From an uncultured Prevotellaceae bacterium (GTDB lineage Bacteria > Bacteroidota > Bacteroidia > Bacteroidales > Bacteroidaceae), in assembly GCA_902776545.1 (NCBI GenBank), contig CACYQO010000001.1, forward strand, positions 1-64,000: 64,000 nt of DNA. The letters run 5' to 3'. Made by a program: the position numbers and the translations under genes. Positions 49,605 to 57,179 of the stretch are shown here, piece after piece. Every line of letters starts with the position of its first letter. Within the stretch, counting starts at the first letter, position 1. The notes under the pieces are model-generated. The model saw only the letters and a program-made list of their open reading frames with translations. It did no database searches and was not told where the DNA came from.

Positions 49605-51032
49605 ATGAACGCGGGAGTCAGGAAGATGATTACGGACGTGTTCGGCCTGTTCCGACTGAAACCAGAGGAACGGGTACAGGCAGCGGTGGCCCTGACGGTC
49701 ATCGTGGTCCTGAACGCCCTGTTCATCTTCCGGCTCCACGAACTGTTCTTGCAACCAGGCTTCGGACCCTATTGGAAAGTGTTCGAGCGAGAGCTGCACC
49801 TGTCTGGCTACGACCCGTACACCTATCTGACGGTGACAGACTGGGACGTGGTTTATGAGGCGCACCGTCATCCGCTGTTAGCATTCTTCATCTGGCCGCT
49901 GTGGCTGCTGAACCAGGGACTCACCTGGGTGCTTGGTGTGAACTGCGTACAGTATGTGGTGGCACTGGTGGTGATTACCAGTTCACTGTATTCCTATGTG
50001 TTTTTGTATCGCATCCATCGTGAGATCGTAGGTCTGCGACGCGACGATGCCACGCTGCTGACGATGTTCGCCTTCTCGATGGCGTATCTGCTGCTATCGG
50101 TGATTGTGCCTGACCACTTCACGGTGTCGATGTTCCTGTTGTTGATGACCTTCTATATCTCCGGCATCTGCATCAGAAAAGCCAGGGAGTTCCGCTGGTG
50201 GCAGTCGGCAGTGCTCTTCTTCATCACCGCAGGCGTCACCCTCTCCAACGGCATCAAGGTGTTCCTCTCCGGATTCTTCGTGAACAGAAGGGATTTCTTC
50301 CGTCCAAAGTATCTATTGTTGGCTGTCCTCCTGCCCTCGGCACTGTTGTGGGGTACAGCCGTATGGCAGCATTACACGTTCGTTGAGCCTCGTCAGCAAG
50401 CCCGTGAAAAAGTGGAAAGGTTAAAAAGTGAAAGGGTGAAAGAGCGTGTGGCGAAGATGTCACCAGAAGAGAGGGCACGGTATGAGGCGAAGAAAGCCCG
50501 TCGTGAAGCCGTTTTGCGACGTCAGGCAGAGAAGACGGGCAAGCCCATGGAGGATCACGGCTATCTGAAATGGACAGACATCTCGACCTCGCGCTGGCAG
50601 ACGGTCTATGAGAATCTGCTGGGCGAGACCATACAGTTCCATCGCCGGCATTTCCTCGAGGATACGCTTGTGGGGCGCCCGCTGTTCGTGCCGTATCTGT
50701 CTGTATTCAGTTATGTGATTGAGGCACTGGTGGTGCTGCTGGCACTAATGGGTGTGTGGTATGGCCGACGGAGCCGTTTCCTGTGGCTCTGTCTGTCGTG
50801 CTTAGCGATAGACATGGGGATTCATCTGGTGCTGGGCTTCGGCATCAACGAAGTGTTTATCATGGCACCGCATTTCCTGTTTATCCTGCCCATCGCGACG
50901 GCTTATCTGCTGCGAGAGACAAGAGGTCACGCCGTCCGTCTCGCCGTCACCGCCCTGACAGCGTATCTCTTTACCTATAATGGTGTCTTGTTAACCTATT
51001 TCCTGCTGACGCCGATCAAATCGATACTCTAA
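49605..51032 (+). CDS. polytopic membrane protein (DUF6080-like, possible GT-C glycosyltransferase)
   Basis: 475 residues with about ten membrane segments and a large soluble loop (residues ~265-340) that is basic and coiled-coil-like. The first loop has LSGYDPYTYLTVTDWDVVYEAHRHP, where acidic and His residues follow the first membrane helix as in GT-C glycosyltransferases. I take it as a DUF6080-like protein; enzymatic role uncertain. At 50404-50443 the loop is built on a GTGGAAAGG/GTGAAAGGG repeat (family H). Its stop overlaps the convergent glycosyltransferase stop by 4 bp. Confidence 0.7.
   Translation: MNAGVRKMITDVFGLFRLKPEERVQAAVALTVIVVLNALFIFRLHELFLQPGFGPYWKVFERELHLSGYDPYTYLTVTDWDVVYEAHRHPLLAFFIWPLWLLNQGLTWVLGVNCVQYVVALVVITSSLYSYVFLYRIHREIVGLRRDDATLLTMFAFSMAYLLLSVIVPDHFTVSMFLLLMTFYISGICIRKAREFRWWQSAVLFFITAGVTLSNGIKVFLSGFFVNRRDFFRPKYLLLAVLLPSALLWGTAVWQHYTFVEPRQQAREKVERLKSERVKERVAKMSPEERARYEAKKARREAVLRRQAEKTGKPMEDHGYLKWTDISTSRWQTVYENLLGETIQFHRRHFLEDTLVGRPLFVPYLSVFSYVIEALVVLLALMGVWYGRRSRFLWLCLSCLAIDMGIHLVLGFGINEVFIMAPHFLFILPIATAYLLRETRGHAVRLAVTALTAYLFTYNGVLLTYFLLTPIKSIL
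50404..50443 (+). repeat. repeat family H inside the membrane protein
   Basis: Tandem AAAGTGGAAAGGTTAAAAAG-type units, translated EKVERLKSERVKE. Confidence 0.6.
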
Positions 51033-52054
51033 GCGTGGTGGTAAGTACCAGTCCACTTACGCAGGCGACAGGCTATTGACCTTCCGATATTCCGGAACTG
51101 TCCATAGCGCAGATTCAGCCATAGTTCTTCCAAAGAATTGCCGATCTTAATCCAAGGGTGGTTCCAGCCGTTGGTGCGATAGAGCCGTTCCTTGTAATCA
51201 ACATTCTCGATGACGTAGCGCGGATGCTTCAAGGGGAATGTCAGTTCGTGGCGCTGCATCGTGAAGATACGCCGCAGGCGTTTGGGGGTGGTCTTGGCTG
51301 AAGCCGTGAAATGGGTGGAGTCTGCCATCAGTCCTAAATTGTTCACCTGGTTCTTCGTCGGCATGATGGCGAGACCGGAGTTGAAGAGCATCGACGCCCA
51401 GAAGATGCTCTCATAGTATTCCTTGCCCGTCTGACGGTGGTTTCGGAACATCGGAATCATATCCTTGCGATAGTCACGCTGACGGGCCAGCGCCTCTAAC
51501 TGCTGCATGTTGTAGGCATCGTCGAGGAAGGAGTACTTCCCATCCCATTGGTCGATGACCCTACGCCAAGATGCCCAGCCCCAGATGGCGAAAGTGGAGG
51601 TGAAGAAATAGTCGTAAGGACAGTCGGCCGTCACCTCGTCGATGTTGAAGCCTGAAATCATCGTGATGCGCTCATCGTGCTCATAACGGTCGAGCATCTC
51701 CTTGCAGAAGGGGAAGAACGACTGTGAGGGCACATCGTCGTCTTCAAGCACCATACACTTGTCGACAATAGAGAAAGCCCACTTCTGCGAAATATACTCC
51801 GAGGGGTCGCAACCGTAGTTCTTCTCCTGATACATGCGGTGTACCTCGCACTCCCAGTCTATATGCTCGTCGCTGGCAATCTCACGACAGGCCTCGATGC
51901 CTTTCATATCACGCTCCCCACGAGGACCGTCCTGATAGAGGAACAGCTTCGAGGGTCGCGCCAGGCGCACTGCCTCGAACACCTGCTGAAATGTATCGCT
52001 GCGGTTGAAGAACAGCAGCAGCACGGCGATATCAGTCTTAGCCACAGATTTCAC
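51029..52054 (-). CDS. family-2-like glycosyltransferase
   Basis: 341 residues. A GT-A start (AVLLLFFNRSDTFQQVFEAV) and a DxD-like VLEDDDVPS indicate nucleotide-sugar and metal binding; FAIWGWASWRRVIDQWD is typical of the hemolysin-type glycosyltransferases of Bacteroidota. Probably acts in surface polysaccharide or glycoprotein synthesis. The only start in frame is a GTG at 52052-52054, and it lies inside a family J repeat arm, so the repeat supplies the first codons (MKSVAK). A minus-strand -7 box is at 52104-52111. Confidence 0.85.
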   Translation of the reverse strand: MKSVAKTDIAVLLLFFNRSDTFQQVFEAVRLARPSKLFLYQDGPRGERDMKGIEACREIASDEHIDWECEVHRMYQEKNYGCDPSEYISQKWAFSIVDKCMVLEDDDVPSQSFFPFCKEMLDRYEHDERITMISGFNIDEVTADCPYDYFFTSTFAIWGWASWRRVIDQWDGKYSFLDDAYNMQQLEALARQRDYRKDMIPMFRNHRQTGKEYYESIFWASMLFNSGLAIMPTKNQVNNLGLMADSTHFTASAKTTPKRLRRIFTMQRHELTFPLKHPRYVIENVDYKERLYRTNGWNHPWIKIGNSLEELWLNLRYGQFRNIGRSIACRLRKWTGTYHHA

Positions 52055-52144
52055 AGATTCTCAATGATTAAAATTTGTACAACCAATTACACTTTTAGAG
52101 TGCAAAGATACAAAAAATTTGCGAGAATCTGTGTAATCTGTGGC
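52041..52144. repeat. repeat family J, copy 2 (inverted pair spanning divergent promoters)
   Basis: GCCACAGATTTCACAGATT (52041-52059) and its near complement (about 52122-52144, AATCTGTGTAATCTGTGGC). Between them lie the minus-strand -7 box (52104-52111); directly after the right arm is the plus-strand box TAACTTTG (52153-52160). Confidence 0.85.
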
Positions 52145-52152
52145 TTTTTTCG

Positions 52153-52160
52153 TAACTTTG
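52153..52160 (+). promoter_or_regulatory. -7 promoter box (TAACTTTG)
   Basis: TAnnTTTG match 25 bp upstream of the nucleotidyltransferase-aminotransferase start. Confidence 0.7.
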
Positions 52161-52184
52161 CACCAAAATAAAGCTTAATACGCT

Positions 52185-54059
52185 ATGCAAGCAATCATTT
52201 TGGCGGCAGGAATGGGCCGCAGACTCGGAGAACTGACGAAGGAGAACACCAAGTGTATGGTGCCTGTAAACGGTGTGCGACTCATCGACCGTCTGCTGGG
52301 GCAATTGTCACAGCTCAACCTCAACCGCATCATCATCGTTGTGGGCTATAAAGGCAAGGAACTGCGTGATTACATCGACTCGGCATATCTCTCACCTCTT
52401 ACCTCTCACCACTCACCTCTAAAGATCGAGTTCGCCGAGAATCCCATCTACGACAAGACGAACAACATCTATTCACTCTCGATCGTGAAGGACAAACTGC
52501 AGGAAGACGATACGCTGCTCATCGAGAGCGACCTCATCTTCAGCGACCGTCTGTTCCCCATGCTCCTCGACAATCCCTACCCCAACCTTGCTCTGGTGGC
52601 AAAGTACGAGTCGTGGATGGACGGTACGATGGTACGGCTGGACGAAGACCAGAACATCGTGAACTTCGTCTCAAAAGAGGCCTTCGACTATGCCGATGTG
52701 AACAGCTATTACAAGACCGTCAACATCTATAAGCTCAGCCGTGAATTCCTGCAGCATCAGTATGTGCCCTTCCTTGATGCCTATACGAAGGCTGTGGGCA
52801 ACAACGAGTACTACGAGAACGTGCTGCGCATCATCTCCATGCTCAACAGCCACAATATGAAGGCGCTGCCCATCGGCAACGAGAGATGGTATGAGATAGA
52901 CGATAAGCAGGACCTCGACATCGCCGAGGCCATCTTTGCCGACGATCAGGACGTGCTGCGCAAATACTACGGACGCTTTGGCGGCTTCTGGCGCTTCCCG
53001 CAGATGCTCGACTTCTGCTATCTGGTAAATCCCTATTTCCCCTCGAAGCGCATGAAGGACGAACTGCGCAGCAACTTCGACACCTTGCTGACGGAATACC
53101 CCTCTGGCATGAAGGTGAATACCCTCATCGCCAGCAAGTGCTTTGGCGTGAGTGAGCCCTATATCGTACCTGGCAACGGCGCTGCAGAACTCATTAAGGT
53201 CCTCATGGAGTCTTTGAGTAATCTCTCACCTCTTACCTCTCACCACTCACCTCTGAAAATTGGCTTCATCCGTCCTACCTTCGAGGAATATCCTAACCGT
53301 TACGATAAAGACAGTCAGGTGACGTTCGTCCCTCAGAACGAGGATTACCGCTATACCGCCGATGACGTCATGGCCTTCTTCGGAGACAAGGACATCCAGA
53401 CACTGATGGTCATCAATCCCGATAACCCCTCCGGCAATTTCATTCCCAAAGTAGATGTGCTGCGTCTCGCCCAGTGGTGTGAGGACAAGGGCATCCGTCT
53501 GGTGGTCGATGAGAGCTTTGTGGATTTCAGCATTGACTACACCACCAATTCCCTGCTCTCTGACGAGATTCTTGAGACTTATCCCCACATGGCCGTCATG
53601 AAGAGCATCTCGAAGAGCTTTGGTGTGCCAGGCCTTCGTCTGGGTATCCTCGCCTCGGCTGATAAGGCCCTCATCGCACAGATGAAGAAAGAGGTATCCA
53701 TCTGGAACCTCAATTCCTTTGCCGAGTTCTTCATGCAGATCTACAACAAGCACGAGAAGGACTACCAGAAAGCCTGCGAGAAGTTCGTCACTGAGCGCGA
53801 CAGCTTCGAACGTCAGTTGCGTACCGTGCCCTTCCTCCGTGTAATCCCCTCACAAGCCAACTATTTCCTCTGTGAGGTGCTGCCACCCTATACGGCCAAG
53901 GAGATCGTGATCTACATGCTGCGCCACCACAACATCTTGACGCGTGACTGTAGCCTGAAGCCTGGCCTCGATCCCAACAAGCAATACATGCGCATCGCCG
54001 TCCGTAACCACGAGGACAACACCCGTTTGGTGGAAGCCTTGAAACTGTTCTCAAAGTAA
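52185..54059 (+). CDS. nucleotidyltransferase-aminotransferase fusion
   Basis: 624 residues. The N-terminal ~240 are a sugar- or choline-phosphate-type nucleotidyltransferase (ILAAGMGRRLGELTKENTKC; IESDLIF; WYEIDDKQDLDIA). The C-terminal ~345 are a fold-I PLP aminotransferase (YIVPGNGAAELI; VINPDNPSGNF; VVDESFVDFS; PLP Lys477 in SISKSFGVPGLRLG). This layout resembles cytidylyltransferase-aminotransferase fusions that make CMP-activated choline or aminoethylphosphonate-like groups for LicD. LicD lies two genes downstream. Two identical family E peptides (SPLTSHHSPLK) are inserted near residues 70 and 348. Confidence 0.85.
   Translation: MQAIILAAGMGRRLGELTKENTKCMVPVNGVRLIDRLLGQLSQLNLNRIIIVVGYKGKELRDYIDSAYLSPLTSHHSPLKIEFAENPIYDKTNNIYSLSIVKDKLQEDDTLLIESDLIFSDRLFPMLLDNPYPNLALVAKYESWMDGTMVRLDEDQNIVNFVSKEAFDYADVNSYYKTVNIYKLSREFLQHQYVPFLDAYTKAVGNNEYYENVLRIISMLNSHNMKALPIGNERWYEIDDKQDLDIAEAIFADDQDVLRKYYGRFGGFWRFPQMLDFCYLVNPYFPSKRMKDELRSNFDTLLTEYPSGMKVNTLIASKCFGVSEPYIVPGNGAAELIKVLMESLSNLSPLTSHHSPLKIGFIRPTFEEYPNRYDKDSQVTFVPQNEDYRYTADDVMAFFGDKDIQTLMVINPDNPSGNFIPKVDVLRLAQWCEDKGIRLVVDESFVDFSIDYTTNSLLSDEILETYPHMAVMKSISKSFGVPGLRLGILASADKALIAQMKKEVSIWNLNSFAEFFMQIYNKHEKDYQKACEKFVTERDSFERQLRTVPFLRVIPSQANYFLCEVLPPYTAKEIVIYMLRHHNILTRDCSLKPGLDPNKQYMRIAVRNHEDNTRLVEALKLFSK
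52390..52420 (+). repeat. repeat family E, copy 1
   Basis: CTCACCTCTTACCTCTCACC-type tandem, in frame as SPLTSHHSPL, in the nucleotidyltransferase domain. Confidence 0.85.
53223..53254 (+). repeat. repeat family E, copy 2
   Basis: Same tandem and same reading frame as copy 1, in the aminotransferase domain of the same gene. Confidence 0.85.
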
Positions 54060-54063
54060 TCAT

Positions 54064-54090
54064 AAAGTTCAAAGCTCAAAGTTCAAAGTG
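54064..54090 (+). repeat. repeat family G supplying a start codon
   Basis: Tandem AAAGTTCAAAGCTCAAAG units; the last one reads AAAGTGAAAAAAG, whose GTG is the start of the dehydrogenase gene. Confidence 0.75.
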
Positions 54091-55098
54091 AAAAAAGTCT
54101 GTATCTGTGGCGGTGGCAATCTGGGCCATGTGGTAACGGGGTTTCTCGCTGCCCATGAGGAGTGCGAGGTGTCGCTGCTGACACGTCATCCTGAGCGTTG
54201 GCAGCATCAGCTGGAGATCAGCACACCAGAGGGAACGCAGCTGCGAGGCACCATCCATCAAATTACAGCCAATCCTGCGGAGGTCATCCCTCAGGCAGAC
54301 CTCGTGATGCTCTGCCTGCCTGGTTTCTCCATCCGTGAGGAACTGCAGCAGATTCGTCCCTTCCTCCAGCCCAAGACCGCTGTGGGCAGTGTGGTCTGCA
54401 GCACGGGCTTCTTTTTTGAGGCGATGGAAGTACTGCCTGCAACAACACCCTTGTTCGGATTTCAGCGCGTGCCCTTCATCGCACGTACTACTGAATACGG
54501 ACGGGCTGCAATGCTCATGGGCTATAAACCCACGCTGCACGTCGCCATCGAACAGACGGAGGAGAAAGAGGACTTACGCTCACTCATCGAGCAACTCCTC
54601 CATACGCCCACCGTCCTGATGCAGAACTATTACGAGGTGAGCCTCACCAACAGCAACCCTATCTTGCACCCTTCCAGACTTTACACCATGTGGAAAGACT
54701 GGCATGAGGGCGTCGTCTATCCCAGACAGTCACTCTTCTATGAGGAGTGGACAGACGAGGCATCGCAACTGCTGATCGCTATGGACCGTGAGTTCTTCGC
54801 CCTGCTCAGCGTGCTGCCAGTGCACGAGGGCAGTATCCCCACCATTCTCGACTATTATGAGAGCAAGGATGCGGCTTCACTTACGCGTAAGTTGCAATCT
54901 ATCGAGGCATTCAAGGGCATCCTCTCGCCTATGAAACAGGTGGAGGGAGGCTTCGTGCCTGACTTCAGCAGCCGATACTTCACGGAAGACTTCCCCTATG
55001 GCCTTCGGATCATCCAGGACTTGGCTCGGAAGCGTCAAGTCAACACCCCCACAATCGATCAGGTTCTCGCATGGGGACTAAAAATATCAAAAAAATGA
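54088..55098 (+). CDS. opine (octopine/nopaline)-dehydrogenase-like enzyme
   Basis: 336 residues. A Rossmann start (KKVCICGGGNLGHVVTGFLA) with G-x-G-x-x-G binds NAD(P); the C-terminal helical domain (NYYEVSLTNSNPILHPSRLY) is that of octopine dehydrogenases, with the conserved N-x-x-x-H. Opine dehydrogenases condense an amino acid and a 2-oxo acid with reduction. GTG at 54088 is the first in-frame start and lies in a family G repeat. It ends with ATGA overlap to LicD. It may form a modified amino-acid or sugar-acid head group for the same glycan decoration as its neighbours. Confidence 0.8.
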   Translation: MKKVCICGGGNLGHVVTGFLAAHEECEVSLLTRHPERWQHQLEISTPEGTQLRGTIHQITANPAEVIPQADLVMLCLPGFSIREELQQIRPFLQPKTAVGSVVCSTGFFFEAMEVLPATTPLFGFQRVPFIARTTEYGRAAMLMGYKPTLHVAIEQTEEKEDLRSLIEQLLHTPTVLMQNYYEVSLTNSNPILHPSRLYTMWKDWHEGVVYPRQSLFYEEWTDEASQLLIAMDREFFALLSVLPVHEGSIPTILDYYESKDAASLTRKLQSIEAFKGILSPMKQVEGGFVPDFSSRYFTEDFPYGLRIIQDLARKRQVNTPTIDQVLAWGLKISKK

Positions 55099-55904
55099 AC
55101 AACGAGGAACTGCGCGCACGATTCAATCCCGAGGGCTCAATGCTGCGGCGTCAGCAGATGCGGATGCTGGAGATATTGCTCGAGGTAGACAAGATCTGCA
55201 AGAAGCACGATATCAAATACTGGCTCAGCAGCGGCACGCTGATAGGTGCCATGCGCCACGACGGTTTTATACCCTGGGACGACGACCTCGACATCGAGAT
55301 GATGCGCTCAGACTATCTGCGACTGATGGAGGTGCTGCCATCAGAACTGCCCGAGTGGCTCGCACTGCAGAACGATGAGACGGACCCCTACTATTTTTTC
55401 TACTATGCCAAGGTGCGCGACCGTCGTTCAAGGATGCTGGAGCATAACAATTACGACCGTATATGGCAGGAACAAGGTATCTATATCGACATCTTCCCCA
55501 TGGAGCAACACCCCATCTGGCTCCACAAACTGACGGAGAAGTCCGTAGGTCACATGTATAAGATCTGGCGCACAAGCACCGATGATGCGAAGGCCATCAA
55601 GTTCGTCCGTCGCATCTTCGACTTTAATAACAAGGTGTTCTTCCCCTTCCTCCGAACATTTCTCATTCCTCCTTCCTCATTCCTCCTTCCTCGAAAAACG
55701 ATCACCTCCGGCATGGGCATCCCTTTCCACAACCGCCGTTATGCCAAGGAGATCTTTCCCCTGACTACGCACGTCTTCGAAGGCTATCAGCTGCCTGTGC
55801 CTCACGATGCCGATGCCCATCTGCGTCACCTCTATGGCGACTATATGAAACTGCCTGATCTCAATAAGCTCGCATTACATGTCGGAAAGCTTGAATTCTA
55901 CTAA
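55095..55904 (+). CDS. licD: LicD-family phosphotransferase
   Basis: 269 residues with the LicD signature: a CKKHDIKYWLSSGTLIGAMR opening, then IPWDDDLDIEM with the metal-binding Asp cluster. LicD proteins transfer phosphocholine or related groups from a CDP- or CMP-donor to surface glycans. It overlaps the opine-dehydrogenase-like gene (ATGA) and the acyltransferase (26 bp). A family C repeat at 55661-55694 encodes FLIPPSSFLLPRK in frame, in a region where the family is variable. Confidence 0.9.
   Translation: MNNEELRARFNPEGSMLRRQQMRMLEILLEVDKICKKHDIKYWLSSGTLIGAMRHDGFIPWDDDLDIEMMRSDYLRLMEVLPSELPEWLALQNDETDPYYFFYYAKVRDRRSRMLEHNNYDRIWQEQGIYIDIFPMEQHPIWLHKLTEKSVGHMYKIWRTSTDDAKAIKFVRRIFDFNNKVFFPFLRTFLIPPSSFLLPRKTITSGMGIPFHNRRYAKEIFPLTTHVFEGYQLPVPHDADAHLRHLYGDYMKLPDLNKLALHVGKLEFY
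55661..55694 (+). repeat. repeat family C inside licD
   Basis: CATTCCTCCTTCCTC tandem translated SSFLLP. Confidence 0.8.
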
Positions 55905-57066
55905 ACCGCGACTCGGATGGCTCGATGCCCTCCGTGGCTTCACGATGCTGCTCGTGGTGACGAACCACGTGGCCCTGAAGTCCTTCGGCATGCAGATACG
56001 CTGGTCGGCAGCCCTGCAGTTCTTCCTGCTCTTCCGAATGCCCCTGTTCTTCTTCATCAGCGGATTCCTGGCCTATAAGGCGAGTCGCATCTGGAATGCC
56101 CATACGCTGGGAGAACTCACCCTGAAGAAGCTGCGCGTGCAGATCATCCCCACAGCCGTGTTCTTTCTGCTCTTCCTGGCAATGATCCCCACCACGCCTT
56201 TCATCGACAGTCTCAACGAGGCCCTCGCCTCCTCGATGAAAGCCGGCTACTGGTTCACCCTCGTGCTGCTATACATGCTCCTCACGTTCTACCTCTTCTC
56301 CTACGTCGAGAGCATAATTTTTCGGAGGTACGGGGGCGCGGGGGCGCGGGAGCGCGAGAATAGATCCAGCGCAGACACTAATCTCGTACCCTCAGCCTCG
56401 AATGAGGCTGTCCCCCGTACCCCCGCACCCCCGATCCTCGTTTTTTTTCTCTTCCTCGTCTCCCTCTGCCTCTTCGAGACCTGCTACCTGCCTCGTCAGT
56501 TCTCCTGGGCTATGGGTCACAAAGGGCCGCCAAACGAGTTTATGAACTACTCCAGCCTCGTGGAGATGATACGCTACTTCCCCTTCTTCCTCTACGGTAC
56601 CATCGTACATCGCTACTGGGAGCGTGCGCAGCGGTTGATGGACTCACGCTGGTTCTTCCCCGTAGTGGTTCTACTCGCACTCATCACCACGATCGAAGTG
56701 ATCAAGTGGCACTACTTCCGACTGGAGTGGGCCTCACTGCCCCACACCCTCGCGATGTTCCTGCTGCTGACAATGGTATTCATGTTCTTCAGGCATTACA
56801 GCGATTTCTTCTCTGATAAGACCGTCTTGGGACGTAGCCTGCAGTTCATCGGCCGTCGCACACTCGACATCTATCTGCTTCACTATTTCTTCCTGCCGAA
56901 GCTGCCGATGGTGGGTGAGTTCTTCCGTGTGAACCGTCATAACTTCATCCTCGACACCACTGCCGCCCTCGCCGTCGCCCTGGTGGTCGTCGCCTTCTGC
57001 GTCATCACCTCCCAGCTCCTCCGCGTCAGTCCTTTCTTGAAAAAATACCTTTTTGGAAGAGAGTGA
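55879..57066 (+). CDS. membrane acyltransferase (acyltransferase-3 family)
   Basis: 395 residues with ~10 membrane helices and the acyltransferase-3 start (RLGWLDALRGFTMLLVVTNH, with the catalytic-site His). These enzymes O-acylate polysaccharides or peptidoglycan. The gene begins inside the end of licD, so it belongs to the same decoration operon. At about residues 150-185 a cytoplasmic or periplasmic loop is made of a family F inverted pair (56324-56433), in frame, with a polar peptide RRYGGAGARERENR and a proline-rich return. Confidence 0.9.
   Translation: MSESLNSTKPRLGWLDALRGFTMLLVVTNHVALKSFGMQIRWSAALQFFLLFRMPLFFFISGFLAYKASRIWNAHTLGELTLKKLRVQIIPTAVFFLLFLAMIPTTPFIDSLNEALASSMKAGYWFTLVLLYMLLTFYLFSYVESIIFRRYGGAGARERENRSSADTNLVPSASNEAVPRTPAPPILVFFLFLVSLCLFETCYLPRQFSWAMGHKGPPNEFMNYSSLVEMIRYFPFFLYGTIVHRYWERAQRLMDSRWFFPVVVLLALITTIEVIKWHYFRLEWASLPHTLAMFLLLTMVFMFFRHYSDFFSDKTVLGRSLQFIGRRTLDIYLLHYFFLPKLPMVGEFFRVNRHNFILDTTAALAVALVVVAFCVITSQLLRVSPFLKKYLFGRE
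56324..56433 (+). repeat. repeat family F inverted pair inside the acyltransferase
   Basis: G-rich arm GGAGGTACGGGGGCGCGG (56324-56358) and C-rich arm (56384-56433, ending CCCGTACCCCCGCACCCCC), in frame between two membrane helices. Confidence 0.8.
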
Positions 57067-57070
57067 TTTT

Positions 57071-57166
57071 GTTTATAGTTTATAGTTTATAGATGATTAC
57101 TTCTATAGGCAGCATGAAGGGCTTGCAAGGTATTCAGCTATAAACTATAAACTTTAAACTATAAAC
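57071..57166. repeat. repeat family A, copy 2
   Basis: GTTTATAGTTTATAG arm left, ACTATAAACTTTAAACTATA arm right, inner ATGATTACTTCTATAGGCAG and GGCTTGCAAGGTATTCA as in copy 1. It lies between convergent acyltransferase and flippase genes. Confidence 0.85.
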
Positions 57167-57179
57167 ATAAAATATAAAA

